A stretch of 64,000 bases of DNA from Lytechinus variegatus (GCF_018143015.1 NC_054758.1:7115501-7179500), one strand, 5' to 3'; counted from the stretch's first letter, positions 36,290 through 47,689 are shown. Translations and numbers: made by a program. Notes: generated by a model from the letters alone, not told the origin.

Positions 36290-37445
36290 ACTAAGCCACT
36301 ATAGCTTTACAATTATCCAACATGATTATATTATATACCACTAGGCACATACTACTAAGACACCATATTGATACCAATCATACCATTATAGAGGCACATA
36401 CTACTGAGACACCACTGAATACCACTGAGACACCATTGTATACCACTGAGACACCATTGGGTATATAATGGTATACCATGCAGTCATACCATTAGAGGCA
36501 CATACTACTCAGACACCATTTGACACCACTGAGACACCATTGGGTATATGGTATACAATTCATCATACCAGTCATACCATTATAGAGACACATACTACTG
36601 AGACACCATTGTATACCACTAAGACACCATTGGTGCATGGTATACCATTCATTATACCGGTCATACCATTAGAGGCATATACTACTGAGACACTATTGAA
36701 TACCACTGAGATACCATTGTATACCACTGAGACACCATTGGATGTATGGTATACTATTCATCATACCAATCATACCATTACAAGCACATACCACTGAGAC
36801 ACCATTGAATACCACTGAGACACCATTGTATACCACTGAGACACCATTGGGTATATCATGGTATACCATGCAGTCATACCATCAAAGACACATACTACTG
36901 AGACACCATTGAATACCACTGAGACACCATTGTATACCACTGAGACACCATTGGTGCATGGTATACCATCCATTATACCAGTCATACCATTAGAGGCATA
37001 TACTACTGAGACACCATTGTATACCACTGAGACACCATTGGTGTATGGTATACCATTGATCATACCAATCATACCATTACAGGCACATACTACTGAGACA
37101 CCATTGAATACCACTGAGACACCATTGTATACCACTGAGACACCATTGGATGTATGGTATACTATTCATCATACCAATCATACCATTACAAGCACATACC
37201 ACTGAGACACCATTGAATACCACTGAGACACCATTGGGTAAATGGTATACCATTCATCATACCAATCATATCATTAGTCACATACCACTGAAACACCATT
37301 CGGTATATGGTATACCATTTACCATTAAATAAACTACCAATTACCATTAAGAACTTACCATTGAAACACCACTTAAATACCATTCGCGTACCATTTACCA
37401 TTCAGATTACCATTCAACTACCATTCGGCACCATTCAAATACCAT
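36290..37445. repeat. Right CCATT minisatellite array
   Basis: Units GAGACACCATTGNATACCACT (about 21 bases) form higher-order blocks of roughly 200-300 bp that repeat at least four times, each including GGTATACCAT and CATACCATTA.AG. The unit is longer and more regular than in the left array but has the same CCATT core and strand. Long frames on both strands are repeat artefacts. Confidence 0.9.
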
Positions 37446-37460
37446 TGGCGATTTTTATAA

Positions 37461-38113
37461 GGGACAAGTCGCCGTTGGGATGGAAACTTGTCGATGAGTA
37501 CGAGCAGAACACTTTAGCCGACGACTCAGACGATGAAAAACGCATGTTCAAAGCCGAGGCGAGGGCGGAAAGAAAAGCGAAGAAATCTAAGAAGCCAGAA
37601 GGGAGGCGTTACTTCCCTTATTGCGGATACCCAGCTTCGCCATGGAAGAGCCACCCAGGTTCCCAGAAAGAACAAGGCCCCTCCACATCTAGCTACACAT
37701 CATATACCCCCTTCGGTCGTACGACACCAGAAGAACGCAAGAAGCCCGGGATCTGTTTTTCATGCGGAAAACCAGGCCACTGGAAGGTGGATTGTCCGTC
37801 CATCAGAGGAAGCCGTTCAGATCAGATAAGTGAATCTAAGTTTTTTGTTGAGCATAACAAGATAGTATCTGAGAGTTCATCCCAAAAAGAAATAGAAGGG
37901 ATATCTGAAATTGTACAAGTTAAAAATACAAAGTTGTATGAAGAAGCTGAGGGTCAAGATACTGAGTTGGTAGACTCGAGAGAGAAGGAGAATGTTTCTC
38001 CTGTTGGAAAGTTGAAAGAAAATGCTAGTGCATGGGCCGAATTCGGTGCTAGCAAAGAGATTTTAGACGTGATCCAGAACGGTTACAAATTGCCTTTACA
38101 CACGTTGCCCTGA
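37461..38113 (+). pseudogene. gag-like region of the Ngaro-type element, 3' part
   Basis: A basic segment (KAEARAERKAKKSKK) is followed by a CCHC zinc knuckle CFSCGKPGHWKVDC (37754-37795), a nucleic-acid-binding motif found in gag proteins. An acidic Ser/Glu-rich tail follows. It lies directly outside the right TTATAA. Confidence 0.8.
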
Positions 38114-38183
38114 TGATAGAGAACTCACTAATAACATATCCGCACGTAACCATTCAAATTTCGTACAGGGAGAAATCGGGAAA

Positions 38184-39052
38184 TTGTTAAAAAGAGGTTG
38201 TGTTTCAGAAGTACAATTTAAGCCATCAGTGGTTAACCCCTTAACCGTTTCTGAAAACAAGGGAAAACTTAGATTAGTGTTAGACTGCAGACATGTCAAT
38301 CCACATTTGTACAAGAACAAATTTAAGTATGAAGATGCCTCGGTTGCTAGGGATATTTTTGAGCAAGGGGATAACGTTTTCACATTCGATCTTAAATCAG
38401 CATACCATCATGTGGAGATTTTTGAAGAACATAGGAAATATTTAGGTTTTTGTTGGGAGTTCCATGGTCAGAAGAGATACTTTGTCTTTAATGTTTTACC
38501 CTTCGGTATATCTACTGCTGGTTACATCTTCACAAAATTAACCAGAGTACCAGTTACTTATTGGAGGTCACAAGGAAAGAAGGTTGTCATGTTCTTAGAC
38601 GATGGGATTGCTGGTTGTAGTGACATGAAAGTTGCAAACGAAATGAGCAGACAAATCAAGGCCGATCTAAATAAGCTGGGATTTGTTTTAGCTGAGACCA
38701 AGTGCGATTGGTTTCCCCAGAATAAAGCGACATGGCTAGGTATGTTTTGGGATTTTCACGAGGGAGATGTTTACATTACAGAAACAAGGATGCAAAAATG
38801 CAAAAAGTAATTGAAGATGTCTTAACGAAAATCCAAAAAGGAAAATATATAATACCAGTTCGAACTTTGGCCAGCGTAACAGGCCAGATAATTTCTATGC
38901 AACCGGCAATTGGTACAATAGTTCAATTGAAATCAAAAGAAATATTTAAGTGCATCAATAACCGAGCCTCTTGGAACGCCCCCGTATTAGTTACAGGAGA
39001 AGCGGTTACAGAATTATTGTTCTGGTATAAACACTTAGACAGGCTAGCTTAA
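38184..39052 (+). pseudogene. Reverse transcriptase region of the Ngaro-type element
   Basis: Carries the DIRS-group RT motifs: LRLVLDCRHVNPHL, TFDLKSAYHHVEI, NVLPFGISTAGYIFTKL and the catalytic box FLDDG (at about 38592). The fingers and palm order is as in Ngaro/PAT elements. Part of a fossil element. Confidence 0.85.
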
Positions 39053-39094
39053 CGGTGTATCAATTTCACGAGTAAAGTCATGTAATTGCTGTTT

Positions 39095-39980
39095 ATTCAC
39101 CGATGCGTCGGGCACTGGATTCGGGGCGTATGTTAGTGAAATACCAGACCTGGAAGTGGTCGGTTCATGGACAGACTCCGAAATGAAATATAGTTCTTCA
39201 TGGAGAGAAATCGAAGCGTTAAATAGAGCTCTGAAATCAGTCGGTCCGTGTCTGGAAGGGCAGGATATTCGTTGTTACACAGACAACAAAAACGTTACTA
39301 GCATAGTTCAGAGAGGCAGTAAGAATGTACAACTGCAAGAGATAGCAATCGAGATACATGATACATGCGATCTTTATGGATTGGGCATAGATATGGTTTG
39401 GATTCCAAGAGAAATGAATGTTATGGCAGACAGTCTTAGTAGGATATCAGACAGTGATGACTGGGGCATTAGCTATGATGTATTTCAATATCTGAACCAA
39501 GTATGGGGACCACGTTTGGTCGACAGATTTTCATGTGATTACCATGCAAAATGCAGTCGATTTAATTCGAGATGGGGATGCTCCAGTACAGAAGGTGTTG
39601 ATGCTTTCAAACAGTCCTGGGCTAATGAAATCAATTGGTGGGTCCCTCCACCTCGTTTAGCTGCCAGAGCAATTGGAAAAATAGTGAAAGAAAGGGCAGA
39701 GGGTACCTTAATTGTTCCTGTGTGGGAATCTGCTCCATTCTGGCCCAAAATTTACCAAGGAGGAACATTTGTTCAATTCGTGAAAGAAAGTTATGTATTT
39801 CCATGTCAAGAAATTATGAAAGGAAAGGGAAACAACGGTATTTTTGGTTCCGTGGGACAACGGTTTTCCATGGTTGCTTTGAAATTACGTTTTAGACATT
39901 CTTATTCATTTTTTGCAGGTTTAGGACTACGAACATCAATAAAAAACGAAGTGTTGGCTTCTGGGGCTTCGGGCAAGCTG
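39095..39980 (+). pseudogene. RNase H and connecting region of the Ngaro-type element
   Basis: TDASGTGFGAYVSE, then REIEALNRAL, YTDNKNV and MADSLSR are RNase H landmarks. They are followed by the DRFSCDYHAKCSRFNSRWGC, GVDAFKQSW and NWWVPPPRL stretch that links RNase H to the recombinase in Ngaro-like elements. Part of a fossil element. Confidence 0.8.
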
Positions 39981-40917
39981 CTGAGATTAGCAGATATCTA
40001 GTCGACTCCAGGAGTGAAGGTACAACCAACAATTACTTCTGTAGTTTCAAAAAGTTCGAAGAATTTATCAACGCTGAGGGCAAGAGGGCGCTACCTGCTG
40101 AACCTATACACATTGCTTTATATTTAACTAGTTTGATTGACGCCTGTAAGTCCTCAACAGTTATCCAAGGCGCTTTATACGCCATCAAATGGGCACATAA
40201 ACTGAAGGGTTTAGCCGATCCAACGACCAATGGCTTTGTAGTTCATTTGGTGGAAGCCGCTAAGAGAAAAAGTTACACGAAAACGACGAAGAAGGACATC
40301 TTAACGAATGAGCAGATAGTCAACCTTTGCGACAAGTATAAAAAGATACACAAGACATTCTCGTTCTGAGAGATCTCGCATTTATCACACTTTGTTACAG
40401 CGGATTCTTCAGATTCGACGAAGCGCGATCACTCAAGTGTAATGATATTACCTTCTTCGATGATTATATGTCTGTAAAAATTTGTAAAAGTAAAACTGAT
40501 CAATACAGAAAAGGAGACGAGGTAGTTATAAGTAAAGGGCAAACAAACGCATGCCCTGTCAGTATCTTGAAGAGATATATGTTTAGCACAGGGATTAATT
40601 CTGCCTCAGATCATTTTTTATTTAAGCCCGCTTACGGTAACCGGAGAGGAAAGTTCTTGATACATAAAAATAAATCAATGAGTTATACTAGAACACGAGA
40701 AACAGTAGTAGCTCGTTTGAAGGAAGTGAGTAGTGAAGACGCTAAAATTGGTCTACACTCCTTGAGAGCTAGCGGGGCCACAGCCGCCGCAAGGAGCAAG
40801 GTGAATGACAGGGTCTGGAAAAGACATGGTAGGTGGAAAGGTGAGAGAGCCAAAGACGGCTACGTAGAGGATAGCTTACAGGATAGATTATCTGTATCGA
40901 AAGCTCTTGGTTTGTAA
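39981..40917 (+). pseudogene. Tyrosine recombinase region of the Ngaro-type element
   Basis: Shows YSGFFRFDEA (first catalytic Arg region), HSLRASGATAAA (H-x-x-R) and KRHGRWKGERAKDGYVE (His/Trp box and the nucleophilic Tyr). It integrates a circular DNA copy in this family. Part of a fossil element. Confidence 0.8.
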
Positions 40918-41288
40918 TGTGGTACATCTATTATAAATATTGATTTCTCCAAATTGAGGAATAATATCTTTATTTATTGTATCTTGCATTCCATTTGAGA
41001 CTAACCTACGTTCGAAGCTCAGGTTGGATATGACAATGATAATAAAAGGCCTTATATGGAATGTATGAATTACTTTCGATTCAGAATAGTTTAAATTTTT
41101 AATGTAACAGCTTCTATCGCTCATCAATATTTCAATTATTTAACAAATTAGAATTTTATCAGTTTTTGAATACGTCATCACATGACACGAGCACATATAT
41201 ATGCTCTAATTTTCGTAACTGGTCAAAATTAGGTCCATATACATTTAATGAAGTTAAATGTAAATACCGCCCTTCTTTGTAGTTTATT

Positions 41289-41401
41289 CTAGTAGCTTGG
41301 CAGGCTAATCCCAAAATAACGTGTATTTTGGTTTTTTTGGTGCGTTATGGTTTGTAATGAGAGATTTGTAAGACTTATGCTGTGAACGTTGGAGGATGAA
41401 C
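41289..41401 (+). repeat. Split direct repeat B1
   Basis: CTAGTAGCTTGGCAGGCTAA to GTTGGAGGATGAA, shared with 41978-42107. It abuts A2 directly, giving the B1-A2 junction expected for split direct repeats. Confidence 0.85.
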
Positions 41402-41623
41402 ATTTATTTTCCAGCGTTACGGAGTATAGCTGGTAAATTTTGTTTAGACGGCAACGTATGAATGCTAAGTCAGGCAAGCGTAGCGGTCTTGACGACGTTG
41501 GGTAATTTGAATGTGACGTATAGGGTAATTTGTATATGAAAAGAAGTAGATTCTTGAGTTGGGCGTAGAGAACGCCGAGGATCATTCTAGCCTTCTACAG
41601 CATAGTACTAGCACGTCTTTTTT
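41402..41623 (+). repeat. Split direct repeat A2
   Basis: Copy of A1 (24724-24945), almost identical. Confidence 0.9.
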
Positions 41624-41977
41624 TAAAAAGACCAATTAGTTACCCGAGTTAATATTTTAAGAATCCATTATTTCGTTTTATGTCTGGTAACAACGTTTGT
41701 AATAGCCTAGGGTTTTTCAGAGTTTTTGCGCTTATTAGTTTTTTATCTCTGTTTTTTCAGCCCGGGCTAATAGGATAGGGAAATGTTAGAGTCAAATTTC
41801 CCGTGTTAGGATTAAAAAGGACAAAACCTACGAAGATGATGTACCTTAAAACACATACTGAAGAAGCAATTGGTTTGTTTTCGCGTTTGTGACATATCTT
41901 ATTTTTATGACAACTGTGTTGTCAAATGTATTGATTATTTGATATTACTGAATAAAGACCTCGCCGGCTCGATCGTG

Positions 41978-42107
41978 CTAGTAGCTTGGCAGGCTAATCC
42001 CAATCAGTCGAGGCTACTCAATCACGTGTATTTTGGTTTTTTTTGGTGCGTTATGGTTTGTAATGAGAGATTTGTAAGACTTATGCTGTGAACGTTGGAG
42101 GATGAAC
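41978..42107 (+). repeat. Split direct repeat B2, right terminus of the Ngaro-type element
   Basis: Copy of B1 with about 20 more bases after GGCTAATCCCAA. Its end coincides with the point where the LINE resumes. Confidence 0.85.
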
Positions 42108-42438
42108 CACTAAAAGTTGCCGACTTTTATACTTTTCAAGTAGCTAGTCATTATGTTTAAGTATATCAATAATCTACTCCATCGTCTTTTGATGACATGT
42201 TTAAGTCCAATAGTTCTATCCATACCTATAATTATACCCAACTCGTACATCTGGAAACTTTCCTCTCACAAACCCCAGACTGTTACTTACCTCTGGCTCT
42301 AAATCAATTCGGCATCATGGTCCAGACATTTCGAATAATCTTGCAGACAATATTAAATCTTGTTCCACTTAATACTCGTTAAAATCAACTCTTAAAAGAA
42401 ATATAATTCAATCTTATTCATCCCATACTTCAAATTAA
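42108..42438 (+). pseudogene. LINE fragment, part 3 (C-terminus)
   Basis: Reads KVADFYTFQVASHYV, DDMFKSNSSIHTYN and, after frame shifts, LADNIKSCSTL, LKSTLKRNIIQSYSSHTSN and a TAA at 42436-42438. This is the usual LINE C-terminal pattern (Y-NTR box, N-L-P-x-x-I, LK..LK). It continues the LINE broken at 24723. Confidence 0.75.
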
Positions 42439-42544
42439 TCCTTATTAACCACTATGAATTAAATGAAAAATATAAATTCTACAGCTATATCTAAAGCACC
42501 CGCACCTGCATTGCACCCACTTGTTAAGTAATTACCAATCTTAT

Positions 42545-42960
42545 AGTCACGAACAAATATATCCAGCATTTAGCTCGATGAATTGTAGGCCCCCTACTTT
42601 ATTTTTAAGCCCGGAAAACCCTTTAATTAACAAAACATAAGAAATGAATGGTTGTTTGGCATCACCCGATTTCTCCAAATATCAGGGGGCGTTTCATGAA
42701 AGGACTTGTCGGACGTTTTATCCGACATGTCCCATTTTAACCGACAGTTACCATAGTAACAGTGCCTCTCAGCCAATCAGAATCAAGATAAGATGTCAGA
42801 TCTGACAACTTGTCGGACAAAAATGATTGATGAAACGGTACCCAGATGAGAGTTTTGTTTGTTTGTTAGTTTTTTTTTAATAATTATTTCATTAAGCATA
42901 TCACTCGTTCACATGCTCACACACGTCCATTCATTTTGCTAGCTAGATGCGAAACCGTTT
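42545..42960 (+). repeat. Dispersed repeat, inverted relative to 23356-23560
   Basis: CCAGCATTTAG, TTTTTAAGCCCGGAAAACCC, ATGAATGGTTGTTTGGCATC and GAGAGTTTTGTTTGTTTG match the complement of the left copy. A MITE interrupts it at 42685-42841. Confidence 0.7.
42685..42841. mobile_element. MITE with GGGCGTTTCATG ends
   Basis: Left GGGGCGTTTCATGAAAGGAC, right TTGATGAAACGGTACCC; an inner inverted pair ACTTGTCGGAC / GTCCGACAAGT-like. The partner repeat at about 23440 lacks it, and AG lies on both sides. Confidence 0.75.
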
Positions 42961-43043
42961 AAAACGGAAGTCCAACGCAATGTTTACGGCTCTACGATCT
43001 AAGAAAAGAAAGAAATTAAAATCCCGTCCAGGGAAAAAGATAT

Positions 43044-43238
43044 ACACTGTAAAACTGTGGTGTTAAAACTGACACCAGTTGCACACCCTGGTTACACCCT
43101 ATGAACACAACACCAACGAGTGTACATGTAACATCCAAAGGTGTTTTAATAACACCTATATGTGTTAAACTAACACTGTAAATCTAACTGGTGTGGTCCT
43201 CTATGTACACCAGTTAACACCACAGTTTTTGCTGTGTA
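43044..43238. mobile_element. MITE with ACACTGTAAAACTGTGGTGT ends
   Basis: Inverted tips ACACTGTAAAACTGTGGTGT and ACACCACAGTTTTTGCTGTG. ACACCAGTT, GGTGTT and AACACC words recur inside in both orientations. Confidence 0.7.
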
Positions 43239-43249
43239 GGCTAATATAG

Positions 43250-43542
43250 GCAGACACGCCTAAACACTCGTCTTATCGGATCAAGTTCGTACCGTTCGGG
43301 TATTAACAGCTAGCGCATGCGCTCTATGCAAGTCGCTTTCGCGTTTATGTTGTGAAACTTTCGATTAGGCCTAGCCTATTCCACGTGGTTTACGTTTGAA
43401 TCACAGTTGATGCATCCATTCTTTCTGCGCTACACTAAGTAACTAGCTCTCTCGTCTGGAAATTACTGCTACGCCAGATATCCGCCTGCCTTTTCAGTGA
43501 TAGTTGGCCGGAATCATCATATCAATATTCAAGTTCAGACGG
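43250..43542 (+). promoter_or_regulatory. Candidate promoter and noncoding first exon
   Basis: Non-repetitive, CpG-containing DNA with AGCGCATGCGCTC (NRF1-like) and CCACGTGG (E-box) ends in CAGACG/GTAAGTAGG, a near-perfect 5' splice site at 43542/43543. No AUG frame is required. The next good plus-strand acceptor before a real coding frame is at 51457/51458, ahead of the YqaJ-like ORF, so this may be its first exon. Confidence 0.4.
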
Positions 43543-43899
43543 TAAGTAGGCCTACTATCCCTCAATTGTTAATTTTGTTGTGTTGATGTGTCAGTGTCGT
43601 TGTCAAACATGCAAGAGGCTGAGAGAGAGAGGGGCACCCAGCGATCTTCATCGACATGGCATGGCTTACCACAACAATTGAGTTTATAACTTTGCTGATG
43701 CGTGCATACGTTTGGATCCGAGAATGACAAATATAGTGGCGAATGATGATGTATTAAAATGTATGTAGGCCACCAAACTCTTTGGAAGGCCATGCTTTGG
43801 CTCTTTTTGTGTGTGCATTTTGATAACATTATTATTTTGTGATATAATTGATCTAATTTATTTTATGATTTTAAGTTGGCATGCCTTGGCTCTGTCAGT

Positions 43900-44590
43900 C
43901 GGGGGGGGGGGGGGGGCAGTCATGCCAGTCGTTCCTGCTGGGCCGGGCTGTGCCATCATTGTGGGTCATACTCGTAATCGTTTAGATCTATTATCATTAT
44001 TATCTATTATCATTATTATTATTTTAACTTATCTATAGGCCTGATACTATCATGTGGGTAAAACTGGAGTTTTTTTGTGATCTAATTATTTTTAGCTGAT
44101 TGAACATTGAATAATTCTTTACTCGACATAATCTAGAGGCTATGCCTCTATATCACACTTCATATTATTGCTCAACATTTACTTTAAGGGCACGTCCACC
44201 CCAGTAAAACAAAACGTTATTTTGATAAAATAGGAGAATATCGAACAATATCGGGGGGGGGGGGCAATCTTGCCAGTCGTTCCTGCTGGGCCGGGCTGGG
44301 CCATCATTGTTGGTCATACTCGTAATCATTTAGATCTATTATTATTATTATTATTATTTTAACTTATCTATAGACCTGATACTATCATGTGGGTAAAACT
44401 GGAGTTTTTTGTGATCTAATTATTTATTTTTGCTAATTGAACATTGAATAATTCTTTACTCGACATAATCTAGAGGCTATGCCTCTATATATATTATTGC
44501 TCAACATTTACACTAAGGGCACGTCCACCCCAGTAACAAAACATTATTTTGATAAAATAGGAGAATATAGAACAAGCATAAGCAGCTCTA
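43900..44590. repeat. 348-bp tandem duplication
   Basis: CCAGTCGTTCCTGCTGGGCC at 43925 recurs at 44273, followed by the same CTGATACTATCATGTGGGTA, CTTTACTCGACATAATCTAG and GGCACGTCCACCCCAGTAA. Copies are highly similar apart from microsatellite length. Both begin after a long G tract, which may have promoted the duplication. Confidence 0.9.
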
Positions 44591-44852
44591 AGACTGAAAA
44601 CTCCATCAAAATTGGATGTGAAAGAAGACATAACCATTATGACACTTTCTATGGACATCCTCGTGCAAAGAAGGGGACTGATCATACAACCCACTCACTA
44701 TTTCTTTTGTATTTCATTATATAAAATATGAATTTGTTTTATTTTTCTCATTTTCCTACTTGTCATGATTAAATATCAGTGTCATGCTTGTCGATTTGAT
44801 TTTTTTTCTCTTTTTCATCAAATGAAGATTTGTTGGGCTGAACTTGTCCTTT
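44515..44852. mobile_element. MITE, AAGGTCWAGTCCACC family, copy 2
   Basis: AAGGGCACGTCCACCCCAGT at the left and GGGCTGAACTTGTCCTT at the right are inverted ends. The interior resembles 30581-30996 and 57655-58075. Its left end is also present in the first unit of the tandem duplication (about 44187). Confidence 0.65.
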
Positions 44853-44999
44853 CACTTTGTGGAATAGCCATCCTGAAGACATAAAAACTGTATACCTCTG
44901 TCGGTCGAATCTTTCAAAAATCTTCAATTTTTTTTTATTTAACTTTTTGCCGTTTATGCGCCTTGAACACTCTACATAGTGTATTTGGCGCTTTATAAG

Positions 45000-47020
45000 T
45001 CACATTATTATTATTATTAAATCATTATGGGCAGTAGGCATAATTGTTATTATTTTGTGGGCAATATTCCAAAGTACAGAGTGTACTATTTAATATTTAC
45101 GCATTTTCATGTATTCAAGAAATTGCAAAATTAGCGTTCTGCGCATGTATCCCCTGATAAATAACACAACCTCGCTGCACCCCGCACCCCCCCCCCCCCC
45201 CCCTGAGCATCTGAACCCAATGGCAGGCATACTGAATTTCAACCGATGATATGCATGTTCCCGGTATGTAACTGTTGGGAACTTGTGTTTAAAAGAGTAG
45301 TACACTCACTTCTGTACAATATAGTAAATGTTTAAGGTTTCAATTTCAACCCCCCCCCCCCCCCCCCCCCCCTCAATCCTGTTTTCATACTGATTTGATA
45401 CACACCCTGCAAGTAGGGCCTACATTGTATAAACCCAGCCTTTGGTCAACGTTGCAGAGAAAATAATGTTATGTTGGAATCAAAATTTGACTCATATTTA
45501 CAACAGAAGAAAAACAAAATCAGAGCACTAAAATACGATGAGAAAGAAAATAAGGGGAAGAAGTCGCTTTCATATTTGGGGAAGGGGAAGAAATAGAATA
45601 CATGTTTACAAAGTATCAATTATCACAGCTAATTTACCAGTCTTGTCACTTGATTAACATAAGGCTTACGCCTAACTTTATAAAGGGGGTCGAAGAAGCA
45701 CCCTATTGTTGTTGATCTCACCCTCGCCTCATTCTCGTTTCAGCCCGGTTTATGGCAATTCTACCTAGTTTAATCCTGTCTGCGTAATTACCCGGCTAAT
45801 CGCTCGTATAGGCCTCCTTTGTAGCTAATAATTGGACAGTGGTTTATTTTGTTCGTTGAAACATGGAGCTATTTACGTTTAATAGCTCCATGTTTGAAAC
45901 ATGGACCTACTTGAAATAGGAGCATTGCGATTGGAAAAAAAAAACTGCACTGATTAGAGGATAACACCAAAATGAGATGTTTTCGCTTTCGAGGAACCAT
46001 GGGGAAGGCAGTTTAAAAACATATAGAGAATAATTCCTTTCCACATGCAATGTTGATTTCAATATTGAATGAAATGCAATCACTTGATATCTGCTATTCA
46101 AGTCAACAGGAATTCTCTTTTTTTCCTTTCTTTCTTCTCTCTACTATTTTATCACGTGTGGTTTGTTATTTTCCTCTTTTTCACGTTTGACTCATTATAA
46201 ACAAAATTTGGCTTTCTGAGACTAAGGTATGTGTATGAGGGGGGGGGGGGGGGTGTAGTACCTACGTTGATTTACTACCTAATGGTTAACGGGGTCCTTG
46301 GGGGTATTTGAACGGATACAGAAAAATCAGAAAAACATAGCAATGAAACTTTGAGCAAAACAGGAAAAGGAATAATGACGTTCTGATTTTTTTTAAATTT
46401 GCATTATTTTGGTGAGTTCTACGCTTGCCCCCATACTGAATATTCAATGTGCAAACTATGTATACATGAAACAATTTTATTCATGTTTTCTCCAAAAACT
46501 AAAAAGAAAATGGATAACGGCAACGACCTTTCTTTTTGGCATTAGTGCCGCCACTGTTCATATTTTTACTCAAAGTCAGCACGGTCAGAGTTGATGAGAG
46601 ATGTTTTTTTTTCATCTGGTTTCTTTAAAGGTATGATGGATTCTTTTTGAAAATTGATGACTCATCTCCCCCCCCCCCCTCCCCAAAAAGTGGCTTTCCG
46701 AGAACATTGAAGGGAGAACGCTATTGTGTCGAACCAGATTTCATTTTTGGACAGGTTGTTTGCTTCAGTGTTCATAGTGTTTTTTTCTCTCTCTATATAT
46801 AATAATATGCTATCAGTGGTCGTGGTAAACCTTTACCACATAAACGTCCAGCGTCATACTTTTCCCCGAAGACAGCGAATTTGAAAGGAATTCAAGTTAT
46901 TATCTCGGTAAATGGAAGAGTGAAAGTATTTATGTCCAGCATTCATGAAACCTTGCTAATTCGAGCATTATTCATGTCAGTGAATAAGAAACCATTTCCC
47001 CCTTGACTCATGCATATGAT
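45000..47020. other. Noncoding stretch with very long G/C tracts
   Basis: Holds a C tract of about 17 near 45187, one of 23 C at 45350-45372, a G tract near 46238, and a 17-base inverted pair (CATGGAGCTATTTACGTTTA / AATAGCTCCATG) around 45862-45893. No supported gene. Confidence 0.5.
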
Positions 47021-47025
47021 TAATG

Positions 47026-47272
47026 CACTGTAAAAAAATGAAGTTCTAATTTACCACTTTATGGAGATAGAATGGTGTTACCAACACTAAAAAATGAGAC
47101 GCTAATTTAGCACTTACAGTGCTTGTGATAGTGACTGCACTACGAGTGTTGATTTTCTAGTTTAAATTTGAACTAGAAAATTAGCACTAGTATAGTACAG
47201 TCCCTATTACAAGCACTGTAAGTGCTAAATTAGCGTTTCCTTTTTTTACAGTGTTGGTAACACCATCTCCAT
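47026..47272. mobile_element. Nested palindromic MITE, CACTGTAAAAA family
   Basis: An outer CACTGTAAAAAAATGAAG tip at 47026 is followed by a larger palindrome from ATGGAGAT (47061) to ATCTCCAT (47272), with GGTGTTACCAACAC mirrored at both sides. Inside are the family arms AATGAGACGCTAATTTAGCA and complement around AGTTTAAATTTGAACT. It looks like one copy inserted in or rearranged with another. Confidence 0.7.
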
Positions 47273-47364
47273 GGTGACACACAAGAAGGGGGAGGGGGCA
47301 GGAGGCGGTTCCAGTAGAGAGATGGAGAGAACGGACAGACAGGCATATGGAGACATAGCGGTGA

Positions 47365-47470
47365 CTGATGTTGATGATGATGGTGGTGTTGCCTATTGTA
47401 AAAGATGATGGTGAGTGATGATGAGATGATGATCATGGTGATGATGATGACGATGTGGTTAATGTTGTCC
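47365..47470 (+). repeat. GAT-type microsatellite
   Basis: Interrupted GATGATGGTG repeats. The complementary His-rich frame is an artefact. Confidence 0.75.
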
Positions 47471-47689
47471 TGTTGATGGGTGAAGAAGAAAATATCAGAT
47501 AGCTGGTCATGTAAATTCACCTTGCTTCATGAATCCGTACATTTCACATCGCACTGTATTACTAAAATACTAGCCATTGTGACCCTTTTTCATATTTTGT
47601 AAAAGTGAAATTTCTTGCACACTTTTGGTGATTTTTCCTCCCCCCCCCCCCGGCCCCTGCGTAAGGCCATGGCTTCGAAGTGAAATGAA

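Larger units (their letters stand above)
25345..37460. mobile_element. 12.1-kb composite insert with minisatellite ends, flanked by TTATAA
   Basis: TTATAA stands at 25345-25350 and again at 37455-37460, with gag-like sequence on both outer sides. The intervening 12,104 bp share only short inverted tips (A-rich, then AATGGTAT). Each end is a long CCATT-rich array (25353-26245 and 36290-37445), both in the same orientation and so not simple long TIRs. Inside, in order: a 2.15-kb TIR element, a MITE at 29187, a MITE at 30581, a tRNA-derived SINE, candidate exons on both strands (31810-34557), a hairpin at 33.5 kb and CpG-rich DNA at 34.4-34.7 kb. No transposase is recognised. TTATAA could be a 6-bp duplication or a shorter TA/TATA duplication in a palindromic site. 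Confidence 0.7.
24724..42107 (+). mobile_element. Ngaro/PAT-type tyrosine-recombinase retrotransposon (fossil)
   Basis: DIRS-order retrotransposon with split direct repeats in the order A1 - coding region - B1 - A2 - B2. Parts in order: A1 24724-24945; gag-like region from 24964, cut by the 12.1-kb insert and ending with a CCHC knuckle at 37754-37795; reverse transcriptase about 38180-38810; RNase H about 39100-39440 and its linker; tyrosine recombinase about 39980-40917; B1 41289-41401; A2 41402-41623; B2 41978-42107. A1 and A2 are almost identical by eye, so insertion was recent. It lies in a LINE with no obvious target duplication, as known for tyrosine-recombinase elements. It is broken: one large insertion and a few smaller breaks. 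Ngaro versus PAT is not decided. Confidence 0.85.

Noticed and set aside
36468-37332. Thr/Pro-rich and Val/Gly-rich frames on both strands
   Set aside because: Artefacts of the 21-base repeat; no start or splice context, both strands open equally.
25345-37460. Polinton or piggyBac identity for the 12.1-kb insert
   Set aside because: A 6-bp duplication fits Polintons and TTAA-like sites fit piggyBac, but the tips do not begin AG or show piggyBac ends, and no polymerase, integrase, capsid or transposase is visible.
47230-47520. His-rich minus-strand frame
   Set aside because: Translation of a GAT microsatellite and MITE edge.
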